64,000 nt of DNA from the NCBI GenBank assembly GCA_026413225.1, contig CM048591.1, forward strand, positions 37,603,803 to 37,667,802, written 5' to 3'. This document shows positions 51,501-63,382 of the stretch, in pieces; the stretch's first letter is position 1, and each line of letters starts with the position of its first letter. The position numbers were made by a program, and so were the translations under genes. This stretch comes from Otis tarda. Taxonomy: Eukaryota > Chordata > Aves > Otidiformes > Otididae. The notes under the pieces were generated by a model, which did no database searches, had not been told where the DNA came from, and saw only the letters and a program-made list of their open reading frames with translations.

Positions 51501-53183
51501 AGATATAATTCACTAAACTGATCTTCTGTATGAAAATAGGATGAGAAAGATACGCCTAACAGGCAAAAAGGGAAAGAAACAGCTCTTGCCTGTACTCGTT
51601 TCTAGACAAAAGTATTTAGCAGCATGTAAGCAGCATCAAATAAGAACACCTGAATGAGAACATAGGCCAAGATTGCAGTCCCAAATAAATAAACTATTAT
51701 GATTGTTCAAATTAATACCAACATAATATGTTTCAATATTAAACAGTACTCCTAGTCGTCACAACTAAGATATGTGTGTGTGTATATGCACATTTATTTA
51801 TATAGCTTCTAAAAGTTAAATCCTTACATATTTCTCATCTCAGTCTACGAGGTAGGATCAGGCTGACTGACCAAACAAGTATTTCGCAGAATTCACCTCA
51901 GTTTTCAGAGTTATTTCACCCTCTGGCTGAAAGTAGCTATGACAGCTCCTTGAGATTCACTCTAAGACAAGTGAATACGATCTATACATAACATGCAGCT
52001 ATGCATAACAAGGCCCTGTTCTTCAATCTGTCTGTACACAGTTCCCTGCTGTTATGAAGAAGGTGTTGACCAGAAGAGCATTCTCCCATCAAAGTGTGAT
52101 CCAACGTTGCTCCACTTGATTTCTCCAGTCAAATCAATGTTAAGTTTTGCTACTAACTCCCAGCTCGCACCTGATGCATTTTTCTGGATTGTTTGTGGGA
52201 TTGTAGGGAAGAGACAACACAAAACCAAAAGCACTTCAGTTGTGTAAAGGATGAAGTTTCACCTCTTGTAGTCTGTCTTCTGCAGGCAAACAATACTAAA
52301 TGCTTTCCACAATTAAAAAAAAAGAACCCAAACCACAAGAAAACAAAATGCACAGTCAGAATGTTGACAGCTAGCAGGATTATCCTTCCTCTAATTCATG
52401 CAACTCTGCAACTGACATTTAAACTACCTAGTTTAAAAAATGTTACCAACAAATAACTTCTGTCAAACACCCATGGGGGCAGAAAAGTGGCCTGCTTCCT
52501 GAGGTGAGGTGTCCCTCTCAGTGTCGCCCCCAGCCTTCACCACAGCACATCTGAAGAGCAGAGTTGGAAAAACAAATACCAGGAAGCTGAGCTCTGAAGG
52601 AGAAATACATCATTCGTGGAGATATGTCCAACCGATAATGTACCACAGGTATTACAATCCAGCAGAATTGCCACTTCTGGGTTTACAAAGTTTCTATCAA
52701 ACCTCCAAATGTAAAAACTATATCACTTTAAAAGACATTATTAGAGAAAAAAAAAAAACCAACAAACAACTCCATTAACTTGTCTATTTCTTCAATACAC
52801 AAAGTCTATAAAGTTCAAGAAAGTCAGAAGCCAAGCCAGTTGTCAGACATAATAATCCCCCAATAACTCAATGAGATGGTATCTGAGAAAAGTGAGAGTC
52901 ATTTATTATATCCTGCATACCAAAGGGATTGAAAATGGTTCATTTCACACACCCAGAACGCTCAAAATAATTTTCATGTGTTTTCGGATGGCCTCAAATG
53001 CTTTCAAAGAGTAAGTGTCATGCAGTGTGCATGGAGGAGACATAAATACGTATTTCACAAAGATTTAAATGCAAATCATGCTGCTTTATGAGGACTCAGG
53101 TTTCCTAGACTTTTCAAAGAAGAACTGGTACTTTCTACTTGACGAACTAGATTGAAAATGTGATGAATGTCATAGCGTCTTAC

Positions 53184-53260
53184 TTGTTCTCGTTGCTGGC
53201 ATCATATCGAGGCATAGGGTCAAAATCATTTCCATTGACATCAAAACTGGCCTGTGAATC
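53184..53260 (-). CDS. PCSK5: PCSK5 exon between the catalytic Asp and His (residues 188-213)
   Basis: Seen: 77 nt on the minus strand, acceptor CTACAG and donor GTAAGA, phase 0 in and phase 2 out. It reads DSQASFDVNGND then FDPMPRYDASNEN, and the last two bases (AA) are completed to Lys by the next exon. Known: this segment is a surface loop of the convertase catalytic domain, leading to the catalytic His. A second possible acceptor (CACAG just downstream, giving a 68-nt exon) would break the reading phase with the upstream exon, which ends in phase 0, so the 77-nt form is chosen. The short exon sits 2.3 kb from the Asp exon and 25.3 kb from the His exon, so this gene has a very uneven intron pattern here. 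Confidence 0.94.
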
Positions 53261-53670
53261 CTGTAGCCAACATGAGAAAGAAAACCAGTTTCTCATTAAT
53301 TAGCCATTGACTCATGTGGCCTATACATTCTTCTGCAGGTTCCTACAAGAAAATAGTTAGGTTAACTAACATTCCTGCAGTTTTATGATGATTGCATGTT
53401 TTAGGAAATGATTATATATTTAACAATTACAGGATTTATATATTTTGTTTTATTTTTGGAAAAGGGAGGAGGATAACAAAGGCTCTGAAAAAGCACAGTT
53501 GCAGTGTCAGAGAGGAAATAGAAAGTGGTGTTTCATTAAACCAGAAGACTACATTTCTTCTAAGAAACTTTTGGGAGTTAAGAGAGTTCGTTCTCAAAAC
53601 TTGGATTTTGCTAACTGCTTCAAGATTCAATAAATTATCTGCACAATTTCTGAATTCAAGGAATATCTGC

Positions 53671-53696
53671 ACTATGACTGAAATTTCAGTCATAGT
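53671..53696. repeat. 26-bp perfect palindrome
   Basis: The two 13-base arms, ACTATGACTGAAA and its exact reverse complement, abut with no spacer. It lies 411 bp upstream (transcript sense) of the 53184-53260 exon. Confidence 0.95.
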
Positions 53697-55411
53697 ATAA
53701 TTTTCTTAGGAATATTGTTATAAAAATACAGCCTGAAATGCAATATAAACTGCATTTCCAGTTCCCTGTGAGTGTGTTTCAAACATTTGAAAGATATCTC
53801 CATATTTTTGTTCCATATTTTACATTTACTGGGATTCTTACAGCTGAAAATAGTCTAAAGAGTAAATAGCTGCTGGTTTGTATGGCTCCCATTAATCAGT
53901 GTGGTAGCATGTGGTGTGTTGACATGGCAAGCAGCTCTTTTTAATCTCTTCTTTGTTCAAAACCAGTTACCACATCCACCTCAAATATTCCTGTTTGCAG
54001 CCACACCAGCAATAATCTGACATATAGAAGGCATTTGTCATCAAACAAGCAATGTGTACTGCTTTGGGGGAATTCCTTGTTGGCGTGAGGAAAGGGAGAG
54101 AGGAGGTGGTAAGGGAATAAATAGCTGCTTTTAAATTCAGTGGAATGACAGTACAGGGATGAGGTGACACATGATACAATCCAAGCCATTCATTGAGGAT
54201 GTAAAATTATATTTGGTTTGTTTAAATAACTTAAGAGATTAAAATGAAAGATGTGGCAAGCATTAGGATCAAGTATACATTGACGAATAGAGCAATTGCC
54301 TGTCACTTGTGTTTGTGCAGTCCTCCTCATGTATTTCAATGCTGAGTTCCACATGCCGTATGGGGAAGGATACAGATGTAAGTATGGCTAATTTAAAATA
54401 AATGGCTTGAAACTGTGGACAACTTCTGATGCGCTGTTAAAGATGTTTTTGTCACCTTGATTTCTTCAATGCTCGGTCAAGATCATACGCTCACTGCCAA
54501 AAAGTCTGTTGAGTGCCCTTTTATAAGATCTACGTCTGTAATGGGACTGAAGGTACGTGCATGACTTGCGCTGGTCATCTTCACCAGTCCAACTCAGTCC
54601 CAAAATATTTGTTTGTTACCTGGTGAACATACACTTTGCTTGCACACTTTATTTCAGAGAAATGATAAGGTCTTCAAGGTCATGTGCTTTCGGGAAATGC
54701 GTGCTCCCAAAGCACAGGACTAATCACTCCAGCAAAGTGCGGCCCTGGTGCTCTGAGCAGCCTCAAACTCTGACACTAACACAAGAAGTCATATACTAGA
54801 GAAGCAGCTTCTCCTCACATCATACAATCCTTACAAGATATATTAAACCAATCATTTCAATATGATGAACCACAAGCAAACAGAAACCTCCTGAGGCAAC
54901 ATGAAACACAGGACACAGAAAACAAATTACAAATTGTGAGGAGACTCATTGGAGTTAAGAAAGATATACTAGAAAGACCCCAAAATATTCTGCGTCTGTT
55001 TTTAACTGTGTGAATCATAACAAATCATGTCCTTTTCCTTTAATACTATTTTAAGCTGTAAGATAAACAGCTTTAAAAGTAAATACACGGAAAAAGATGC
55101 CTGAAATTATAGCCTTTGAGAAAAGCTACTGTCTTGCTAGCTAAAAATGGACTTCAGCTGCATGCATTAACTGAAAAAAAAAGCAGCATATTCCATTTCT
55201 AAGTTCTGAGAGCCTGAGGATATTGAGAAAAATAATTACCAAAAAAATCATCCAGTGATTAGTTACAATCCTTCAGAAATTCAGGACTCAGCTACAAGAG
55301 TCATCCAGATATTAAATATGTTCAGATTGAACATAGTCTTAACTAAAACAATACTGATTACCAAAAGCTGTCTTTCTTCCTCCTACTAGTGTTAACATTG
55401 GAAGAAACCCT

Positions 55412-55460
55412 CATATGATTCTTCCTCCTTCCCTCCTCCCTCCCTCCACCTTTCCAGGAG
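55412..55460. repeat. CCCT/TCCC-rich tract near an exon
   Basis: CTTCCCTCCTCCCTCCCTCC lies about 60-100 bp beyond the donor of the 55520-55663 exon; on the transcript strand it is G/A-rich. Confidence 0.8.
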
Positions 55461-55519
55461 CAGCAAGTTCATTCAAGGTAATAATAAAGCAGGAAATCTG
55501 GACTCCTATGGACACTCAC

Positions 55520-55663
55520 ATAATTCTGCATCAAGTCTGGATGGTTTCTTTCGATGCCATCATCCAGGATGGTGACCACAACGTTCTTTCCAGTGTAACC
55601 TCTTTTCCAAGCACCTACTATATTCATATCTGATTGGCAGTGGTGGGTGTTATCACTGCAGTG
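55520..55663 (-). CDS. PCSK5: PCSK5 exon with catalytic Asp (human-like residues 140-187)
   Basis: Seen: on the minus strand a strong polypyrimidine tract ending in CCCCAG precedes 144 nt (48 codons, phase 0 at both ends), followed by a GTGAGT donor. The peptide begins HCSDNTHHCQSD, continues through WKRGYTGKN and contains the block TILDDGIERNHPDLMQNY. Known: in furin-type convertases the first Asp of LDDG is the catalytic Asp, and this loop also helps bind calcium. Counting from that Asp (human Asp173) gives start residue 140. PCSK5 is a secretory-pathway serine endoprotease that cleaves precursors after paired basic residues. The sequence LMQNY favours PCSK5 over PCSK6 or furin. This is the most 5' exon in the window. 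The exons for the signal peptide, prodomain and its cleavage site were looked for up to 64000 and not seen, so they probably lie beyond. Identity is very likely; exact splice points are read by eye. Confidence 0.95.
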
Positions 55664-57347
55664 CTGGGGAGAGAAGAGGAAATAAAGATGTTGGATATTG
55701 CAGATTATTGAGTCGTGTGGAGCTGAGATATTATCCTACTTAAATTAACAATACCATTTAAATCAGCACAGGAGTATATTGATTAGAATAGCAACTATAC
55801 AAGATCAACATCTTCATTTAGACAGAAAATAATTTATAAAGAAATGTCAAAATAAATGAAAATTGCTAGACCTGCTTATTTATCTTTCAGATTACTCTTC
55901 ACGCTAAGCAATAAAAAAGGGAAGCGTCCAGCCATGCTGAACCACTAGAAGCCATGTGTAAAACAAAGCAACTATTTCTGGCTGTTAAGCACGCTCATTT
56001 GAAATGTACATTTGAATTATTTGAATTTTTTCAGAAAAACAAACCATATGTGGATAAAAGTAGACAAATGCCTGTACAGAAATGGTCATGGAAACAAAAC
56101 TTGCTTTTTGGAGCTTATGTGCTGTATAATTTCTTGACAGAATGTCTGGAAACTAATCCAGATTCATTTCTATCTACAATAGAAGGCTTTTGGCAGGTTT
56201 TGTGCAATATCAGCAGGAGATGAGCAGCAGTTAAGAACCTGTAACCAAAACAACACCCTGAAAAGCTTGCAGCTTAGGTGCCTGACGAATTGTAGACAGT
56301 TAGATGGGAGAACAGCCTGGGGTACAGCTTTCAGGGCAACCAAGTCCAGTGCGGTGGAGAAAGAAAGTATATTAAAACGGAAAGCCTCTTCCTTGAAATG
56401 AATGCACCTGGCTCATATGAAGAAATCTGGTTTGCCATGGCAATGAGACATGACCGCAAGGTATTTGTATGCCCCATTAGCGACTCTCTAACCCACACGC
56501 AGAGTCTCCCCCTGTGAAGTGAGTTTAATGAGCCTCTCATCGGCACTGCTTTCCTCCAGGCTCAGACAGAGTCACAGGCAAAAAAATGAAGAAAAAAAAA
56601 AAGGGGGTGCAGGGAAGGGGAAAGGCAAAGGGTGGGATGAAGGAAAAATAACTTTTAAAAGAAACTTGTATCATAGCAACAGTGTTCACATGAACATGCT
56701 CCACCTCACTCCCTGCCCCACTGCCTTGTGTCCCCATGTCAGCATCACGTTTTGGCACTCTGCAATTTGTAAGGAGTATAAAGACATTCAGAGGGATGCA
56801 CTCCGTCTCGACTTTGTCCATCTCTCTCCTCCAAAATGTAAGCACATTGAAGAACTTAGCCATACTGGGTGCAAACTGACATCAGGTAACTATTAAATCA
56901 TAATTTTTCTCCTCCTTCTTGTCAGGTTTACTGCCCTGTACAGTCATGCACAAACCAGAGGATTAAAGAGTGGTCATTTGCTGTTATTAAAGCAAGATTA
57001 TATTATTAGGCACTACATATATCTACGTAATATCTCTCACCAGGTCTTTCCCTGGTGTCTGCAAGTATCTGCCCCTCTCTGTCTGACTTAAGGGACAAGT
57101 TCCAAGGAATGTATAGGGCAAGCTTAATGCTTTTGTTCTGTGTGTTGCACGGAAACGCTCACACTGCTGGCTTTATTAAATTAATTACAGTCTAAACTTG
57201 CCATCTGTACACCGAATGTAATCATTGTACACACAAGGCTTTCTAATGTACAAACAAGGCGGTTAAAAGTGTGTAATGCTTCCAGGTGCCTTTGCATTTT
57301 TCATAAGCGTTACTGAGTTAAGCATCAGAAAATACCTGCAAAAGCTA

Positions 57348-57482
57348 TGAATATCATCATTCACATTTTGCTGATGTGTAGACAAGGAGACAAAAAGGTG
57401 GAAGCACCACCCTCCAGCCACAGAGTAAACCCAGGAGAGAGTGGCAGTGGGCAATCGGGATTCCTGGCTCTGACTCCGGTCG
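57348..57482 (+). mobile_element. MIR-like SINE remnant
   Basis: The order of blocks resembles the MIR core and tail: ATATCATCATTCACATTTTG, GACAAGGAGACAAAAAGGTG, AGAGTGGCAGTGGGCAATCG, then GGATTCCTGGCTCTGACTCC. MIRs are ancient and heavily diverged in birds. The call is by recall of the consensus. Confidence 0.55.
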
Positions 57483-59591
57483 AATTTACTGGGCCATTAC
57501 ACTGCCCTTTCATCCCCTTCTCTGAAATGCCAAATGACCCTTTGACTGCTTCTCTGACTGTCTTGTCCTCTCTTCCTAGGGGATGAGCCTGTTGTTTTGC
57601 TTCCATGCCAGTCAAACCACTCAGGCTGAGCAAGTGTACGCTTTTTTAATCCCTTGCAAACTCTTCAGCTCTCTGCCAGAAGATCACTGCTTTTTTCCCT
57701 TAATGATGCTGGCACAGTCAGTTGCCCTCACTTACCTTACCGTGGTGGCTGAAGGCGGCTAATTCATCAGCTTTGGTACAGGCACGTAGACAAACACAGG
57801 AGGCAACTCTTGCTTTACAGTGTGCTCTGACCATTCTCCCAAGAGACATGCCAGATAAAATTGATATTCAAATTATCTTCCTCTGCCCCAAGACAGGGCA
57901 AAAAGCTAGTCTAACCAATCTTTCTACATAAATTCCAGGTGTAAAGCAGGCAAAGCTGCCTGCCCACTTATAACTGGGGATCACAGTGTATGTAACATGG
58001 ATACAAAATGCAAAGGCAGCAGAGAAGCATCCAAGTGGGAGCAGTTCAACAACAGATGAAGGGTTCAGTTCATATGGTTACAATATATCACTTATTCTCA
58101 AGCTCTATTAAAAATAGTGCATTTGCTTTCTTTTCACTTGTATTCCTTTTTTTTTTCTATGCTCTTCTCTCCCTGCTCCTAGCCTTGTTCTTCTCTTTTA
58201 ATACTGCCTTTTAGCACTTAAGTTCCACTTTTATTTGATTCAACATCTGGTCTTAGACTACTGCATTTTAACCACAAACGATAATTGCCTCTGGATTAGT
58301 GTGTGATTTCCTCCAGATTAATAAGATTGTGCACTTTTCTCCCAAAGCAGTCAGATTTGGCTTTTATCAGGAATACTTTAAATCTTGGAGTGCAACTACT
58401 CTTCAAATACTATATAATATAGTACAGATATGCCGTTCCACATTGAACAGCATCTAAGATGCCATCTACTACTTGGTTTCACTTGTACTCTTTCCTGTCT
58501 CTTTAAATGCCTCTTTCCTTCAAAAACATTTCTGGTAAGGAATTTTCCGCTACTGGCTTCCATTCTATAATTTTTCTTTAACTGTGTGCTGCTTCTTTAC
58601 CACCTATCCAAATCACATTGTCAGCCTCTTGCAGAGGGCTGGTTTTTAACGAATTTGGAAGCACTGTTTCAATTTACAATCTTATCCAAATAAAAAGTAA
58701 TAAAACATCTGTCACAATAATAAAGGTTATGTGATCTAGAGTGACTGATTTTGTATCAATGGGCAAGTACAGAATCTTATAGCTCATTTTCAATCTATTT
58801 TTCCTGCTCTCTCTTTTTAGAATAAAAACAAACTTTGTCATGATAATGTACAGAAGTTGTGTTCTTGCAAGTTTTTATTAGCTCTGTTAATATTTGAACT
58901 GTTGTTTTTTGAAATTTTAAAGGGAAAAGCATAAAATAGGTCAGTCTACAGAACTTCCCCCCTCTCAAAGCACATAAAATAATTAAGAAATTTCCTACAT
59001 TGGTACCATGATTAGACAACTGCAGTAGGCCAACACTATTTCAACATGTATTGTTTTCATCTACTGCCTGGAGGATATCATCAAAAGGAATAAACAACCT
59101 CTCGCCCAGTTACATAGAGTGATTTTATTGAGATTTTTAAAAAGCATTCAAAGGATTATGTTTTCCTTTGGACTTTTAACTGGAAAATGTTAATGATACC
59201 ACTGTTAGTATTTTAAAAAAAACGATCTGCAAGATTAAGAGACTCTTGAAGTATGTGTTGGAAGAAAGAGGGCTACAGTAAGAAAAATTTCAGATATTGG
59301 AACTTTTCTCATACTTGAAATTCAATGTTCATGAGTTTTAAAAGACAAAAGACTCACTTATACATCTTTGGACAGACAATTTGGAAGCCTGCCTTTGTGT
59401 AATTAACAAGCAGACATAACATTAGAAAGGTTTTCTGGTTTGATGTTTGCCCGATGCTTTCAGTATCAGACGTGGGCCTGAATTCTCTCAGCTATTTTGT
59501 GAAGTTATCTCTGAAAACTAGCTTTGGCCATTATCATTACCTTAATGTTTCTTGTCTGCTGCAGTAATTTTTGTGTTTGGAGGCTTGGTGT

Positions 59592-59620
59592 ATCCCTAAC
59601 TGGTGCATCCAGTTAGGGAT
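59592..59620. repeat. Perfect 12-bp hairpin with 5-base loop
   Basis: ATCCCTAACTGG and its exact reverse complement CCAGTTAGGGAT flank the loop TGCAT. It is not part of a recognised element. Confidence 0.95.
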
Positions 59621-60100
59621 CAATAACAAAATCGAACAGTTAAACTGAGAAATCAAGAATATTATCAACGGTCAAAATCCTTTGGAGTTCCAGAGCTAAA
59701 AATCTAATTAAAAGAACAATGACTACAGAATTCTGTTCTGCCTTTTGCAATGCCTGTTAGTCTATAAAAACAGAGTAGAAACAGACGTTTCTAATCCTGT
59801 GACATGCAGTCTTTTAGAAATGGCATATTGTGCCCTCTGTAAGTCTTCATGAGACACCTTGCATTGGTTTCCTGTAGTTTTTGAGTTACAAGGAGTTCTT
59901 TGACATGATCTTGCCAATATCTAAGGGAATACAGAGAAATATAAGATGATAATCAGAATGACACAATTTTAAAGATCAATTGTGAGTTAGCACGTCTTGG
60001 ATCTCATTTAATGGAACATTACATATGCTTCTGATCCCAGGAAAGGTCTGGAATACTAGTTCCCAGTCAGAGATTAGAAAAGATAGAGTCTTTTAGTACT

Positions 60101-60152
60101 GAGAAGAAGAAGAAGAACAAGAACAAGAACATGAAGAAGAACAAGAAGAAAA
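60101..60152 (+). repeat. GAA/AAGAAC-type purine repeat
   Basis: About 50 bases of GAA triplets interrupted by AAC units. Confidence 0.9.
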
Positions 60153-60707
60153 TCTTCCTACTTTCATTAGAGTAGCAATTAAATGGTCTTTGGCACAGAC
60201 AGAAACAAGCAGACTACAGTCATGTTCTCTACATCAGGGGGTTTTGTCAGCAACTAACCTGCAAGTATGAAGAGGACAGGAGAAGTTGCACAAGATCACA
60301 CATAGAGGAAGAAGTACAATGAAGAGCCTACACATTGACCTTGATCAACAAAAGCAGGGAGAAGGGGGACATAGAGTGCCAAGGAATGGATCCTGGCATT
60401 CTGTGGAGCTATCATAAAAATGAGACCATTAACCTGTTCTGTGAAGGGAATGTAATGTGGGCCATTTGGCACTCTTAGCTAGACCGGGCAAATGCACAGG
60501 CAGCAAAGTTTATTCATTTTTAACTTTAGTAGAGGAGACATTCTGATGCTACGTTCAGCTTTCTGAGGTACATTTTCATGCAGTGTTCTAAGTTAAAACT
60601 TATTAATTGTTCTCTCTTTTCCTGAAAAAAAAAAAAAAAAAGAGAAATAATCTCTTTTCTTTATGTCTTTGATATGATCCAATTTTAAAGTGGAATGATC
60701 TTTCATT

Positions 60708-60752
60708 CAGAGAGGTAATCAGGAGAGGTAAGCAGAGAAGTAATCAGGAGAG
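60708..60752 (+). repeat. 20-bp direct repeat at 25-bp period
   Basis: CAGAGAGGTAATCAGGAGAG is followed after five bases by CAGAGAAGTAATCAGGAGAG, one mismatch. Confidence 0.9.
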
Positions 60753-62164
60753 TTGGAAAGGTAGGGTCCTTATTAAAGTAACTCGTGTAATGTAATAGAA
60801 ATCATGATTTGAAGAGCATCATAACCTGTAAAGCTAATGTGATCTACTGAAATTATTTTCTCGCTTTTCTGGCATAAGCACTTGGAAGCTACATTTTCTA
60901 AGACTATTAAAATAATGTTTCTTTTTAAAAGTATTTCTCACATTTTTTCATTCTTTCATCACAATAAATAGAAGGTGAAAGAAGGATTTTTAGAAGGAGA
61001 AGAAGATATACTTGCATATTTTTTTCTCCTCAGACATAACCTGATATTTAGTGCATGATACACAGCAATTGCTAACTGCATAGGAAATTATTTTCTTCTG
61101 AGTTTCCTCTTTAAATAATTTCTGATTATTGCTGCAGACAATATTTTTAAGCTCTAGCAGAAGCAGGCAGATAATATAAAGTCTGATTCATCTCAAATAC
61201 AAGTGTTTTTTTCATTAAATACTATCTGTCTTCTGGAGTCATGCTTTACTGAATTGCTACTTTTTTAATCTGTGTCTATATCAAGAGAAATATTTCAAGA
61301 GTGTACCATATTAAATATTTAACACCAATTTATTGCTTATGCAACTTCAGAGGGTTTAGTTAATTTACTTCAGAGATTAATTTGGTTCTTAAGCTTTATT
61401 GATTCTTTAAGTTAACAAACAAAAATAGGCTTAGAGGCCAATAAAAACAATCACAGACATACATTATTTTATGCCTGTTTAAGCAATGAAGGAGAACAGG
61501 AAATCCTGTATTCACAGGAGTATCTGATGGCTACAGTAAGACAAGAATAATTTACAAGACTATATATATGGGGTTTGCAGTGAAAAATAAGGAGCTCATA
61601 AATCTTATCCTTTGGCTGTGATTACATTGCTATTGTTTCAAAAAACAGAATAATTCATAATGTGTTAAATTAGTATTCAAGACAATTCCATCACTTTTCC
61701 ATCACTGGCACTTTTTAAAAGTCAACTCTTGTTGTTTTTCTGTAACCTGTGTGCTGGTTTAAACATGAGTTAATTCAGGGAAGCCCTGTATGTCCATCTT
61801 CCGCAGGCTGATGATAGCACAGCATTTTTAGGCATGGGAGACTCCTGCAGACAGTGAAGTTTCTCTCCCACTTGCAAGTTCTGGAACCTGCAGAGGCACA
61901 GAAATAACCAGCCTCTAATATCACCTCTTCCTTCTTCCACGGGGCATGACGTGTGGCTTCATTACAATGTCTGCCTCTAGTTCTGTTCCCTTCCTTTGTG
62001 ACAGCAACATGAGACACTCCTTCAAGGCAGAGAGAGAAATGCAGCTAAAAATGTCTCATTGCCATTGTGCATGTTCTGCCACCTCCACTAAGAGGCAAAT
62101 ACGAAAAGCAGAATTCATAAAAACTGCAAAAGGACCACCACATCATCCCAAAGAGCAAAACCAC

Positions 62165-62208
62165 ATATATATACAGAAATAAATGAATATATATACAGAA
62201 ATAAATGA
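62165..62208 (+). repeat. Exact 22-bp tandem duplication
   Basis: Two identical copies of a unit starting ATATATATACAG and ending AAATGA, directly before the 5' edge of the CR1 tail at 62217. Confidence 0.95.
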
Positions 62209-62216
62209 AAGAAGAA

Positions 62217-62650
62217 GAAGAAATTATAATCAGAGGGCTGGAGCACTTCTCCTATGAAGAAGGGCTGACGGAGTTGTTTAGCCTAGAGAAGAGAAGGCTC
62301 CGGGGAGACGTTATAGCAGTATTCCAGTACCTAAAAGGGGCTTATAAGAAAGACAAGGAGAAACTCTTTAGCAGGATTTGTTGTGATGGGACAAAAGGTA
62401 ATGGTTTTAAGACAGAAGGAGGTATATTCAGACTAGTATAAGGAAAAAAATTTTTACAATGAGAGTGGTGGAACACTGGAACAGGTTGCCCAGAGAGGTG
62501 GTGGGTGCCCCATCCCTGGAAACATTCAAGGCCAGGTTGGATGAGGCTCTGAGCAACCTGATCAAACTGAAGATGTCTGTGCTCCTTGCAGGGGTGTTGG
62601 GCTAGATGACCTTTAAAGGTCCCTTCCAACCATAAATACTCTATGATTCT
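62217..62650 (+). mobile_element. CR1 LINE 3' fragment, 5' truncated
   Basis: Plus strand. It begins in the reverse-transcriptase C terminus (IRGLEHFSYEEGLTEL, then [20 protein letters not shown]), passes the 3' UTR with the GGAACAGGTTGCCCAGAGAG block and ends in CCCTTCCAACC... CTATGATTCT. A small deletion is seen near GLTELF. About 435 bp remain. A GAAGAAGAAG run and a 22-bp tandem duplication abut its 5' edge. Confidence 0.93.
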
Positions 62651-63029
62651 AAATTGTGAGTAATGGTAGTCAGATTATGCCCATTTTACCCTGGATGCAA
62701 TAATCATCAATATGAATGGCATACTACAGACCATCAAGGGTGCATCTTGTACATCCTTGATTCTGTGTTCACATGTTGAGAGGTATGCATCAATGTATGG
62801 ACAGATTACTGCCTAGGAATTGTTGAGAGAAATGTAAGAACCTGACACAGAACATCTTGGGGAGTCAGTAAAGAACAGAGAGGGGAGAAAAGAAATAGTT
62901 TCCGCAGCCTGTGGCTACTGTTAAGAAATGCAGGAAGAAAAGAAGCATGCATGGAAACATAACTCTATATGTGGCTGTATTATCTCAATATGACTGTATG
63001 ATGACTGTTACTACTGTTGCTGCTGCTGC

Positions 63030-63091
63030 TGATACTACCATTACTATATCAACATCCTACTGATACTACCATTACTATATCAGCATCCTAC
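63030..63091 (+). repeat. 31-bp tandem duplication
   Basis: Two copies of a unit starting TGATACTACCATTACTATAT, differing at one base (CAACATCC against CAGCATCC). A short GCT triplet run precedes it. Confidence 0.95.
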
Positions 63092-63364
63092 TTAGCAAAG
63101 AAACGCCAGCAAGTGGATGAAAAGTTAATATATTTTTACCTGCCCGAAGTCCTGTATAGGAAAAAAAAAAGTATGGCAATTCTTTTACTAATTATAGAGA
63201 ATATATGAAAAGACTAGCTGCTCCCTGTCCTCAGCTGTGTATCATCAACCCTGGGGATCCAGTATTCATGAAGGATGCATAATTCCTCAGAGAGACAATT
63301 CTTTCCATTCTACCATTTTTTGTGGCCTTTGCCTCATATTTTTATTTGACCGCCTCCAAGGCTC

Positions 63365-63382
63365 AAAAAAAAAAAAAAAAAA
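63365..63382 (+). repeat. Poly-A run (18)
   Basis: Eighteen A residues with no recognisable retrocopy upstream. Similar runs of 17 lie at 10051-10067 and 60625-60641. Confidence 0.9.

Larger units (their letters stand above)
27903..53183 (-). other. PCSK5: PCSK5 intron (25.3 kb)
   Basis: This is the largest intron in the window, bounded by donor GTAAGA and acceptor CTGCAG. It holds the 3.8 kb CR1 (44722-48542), a CR1 fragment fused to an LTR fragment (38255-39212), a MIR-like stretch (34275-34410), a possible old CR1 tail (33552-33625), an AT microsatellite-like tract (33290-33385) and two unexplained blocks (28240-28960 and 42114-42335). The remainder is plain AT-rich intron in which I see no gene. 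Confidence 0.85.
53261..55519 (-). other. PCSK5: PCSK5 intron (2.26 kb)
   Basis: This intron is bounded by donor GTGAGT and acceptor CTACAG. It contains a CT-rich run just past the donor side (55412-55460) and a perfect palindrome at 53671-53696. No interspersed repeat is clearly recognisable. Short overlapping open frames at 53392-53700 on both strands are a by-product of the palindrome and low stop density. Confidence 0.85.

Noticed and set aside
53896..53935. GTGGTAGCATGTGGTGTGTTGACATGGC, broken similarity to another avian LTR start
   Set aside because: Short and weak, with no LTR end or duplication nearby.
61748..61790. TGTGCTGGTTTAAACATGAG, then TTAATTCAGGG, resembling the start of an avian LTR
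   Set aside because: Only about 35 bases are similar and the following sequence does not continue the LTR pattern I know; too little to annotate.
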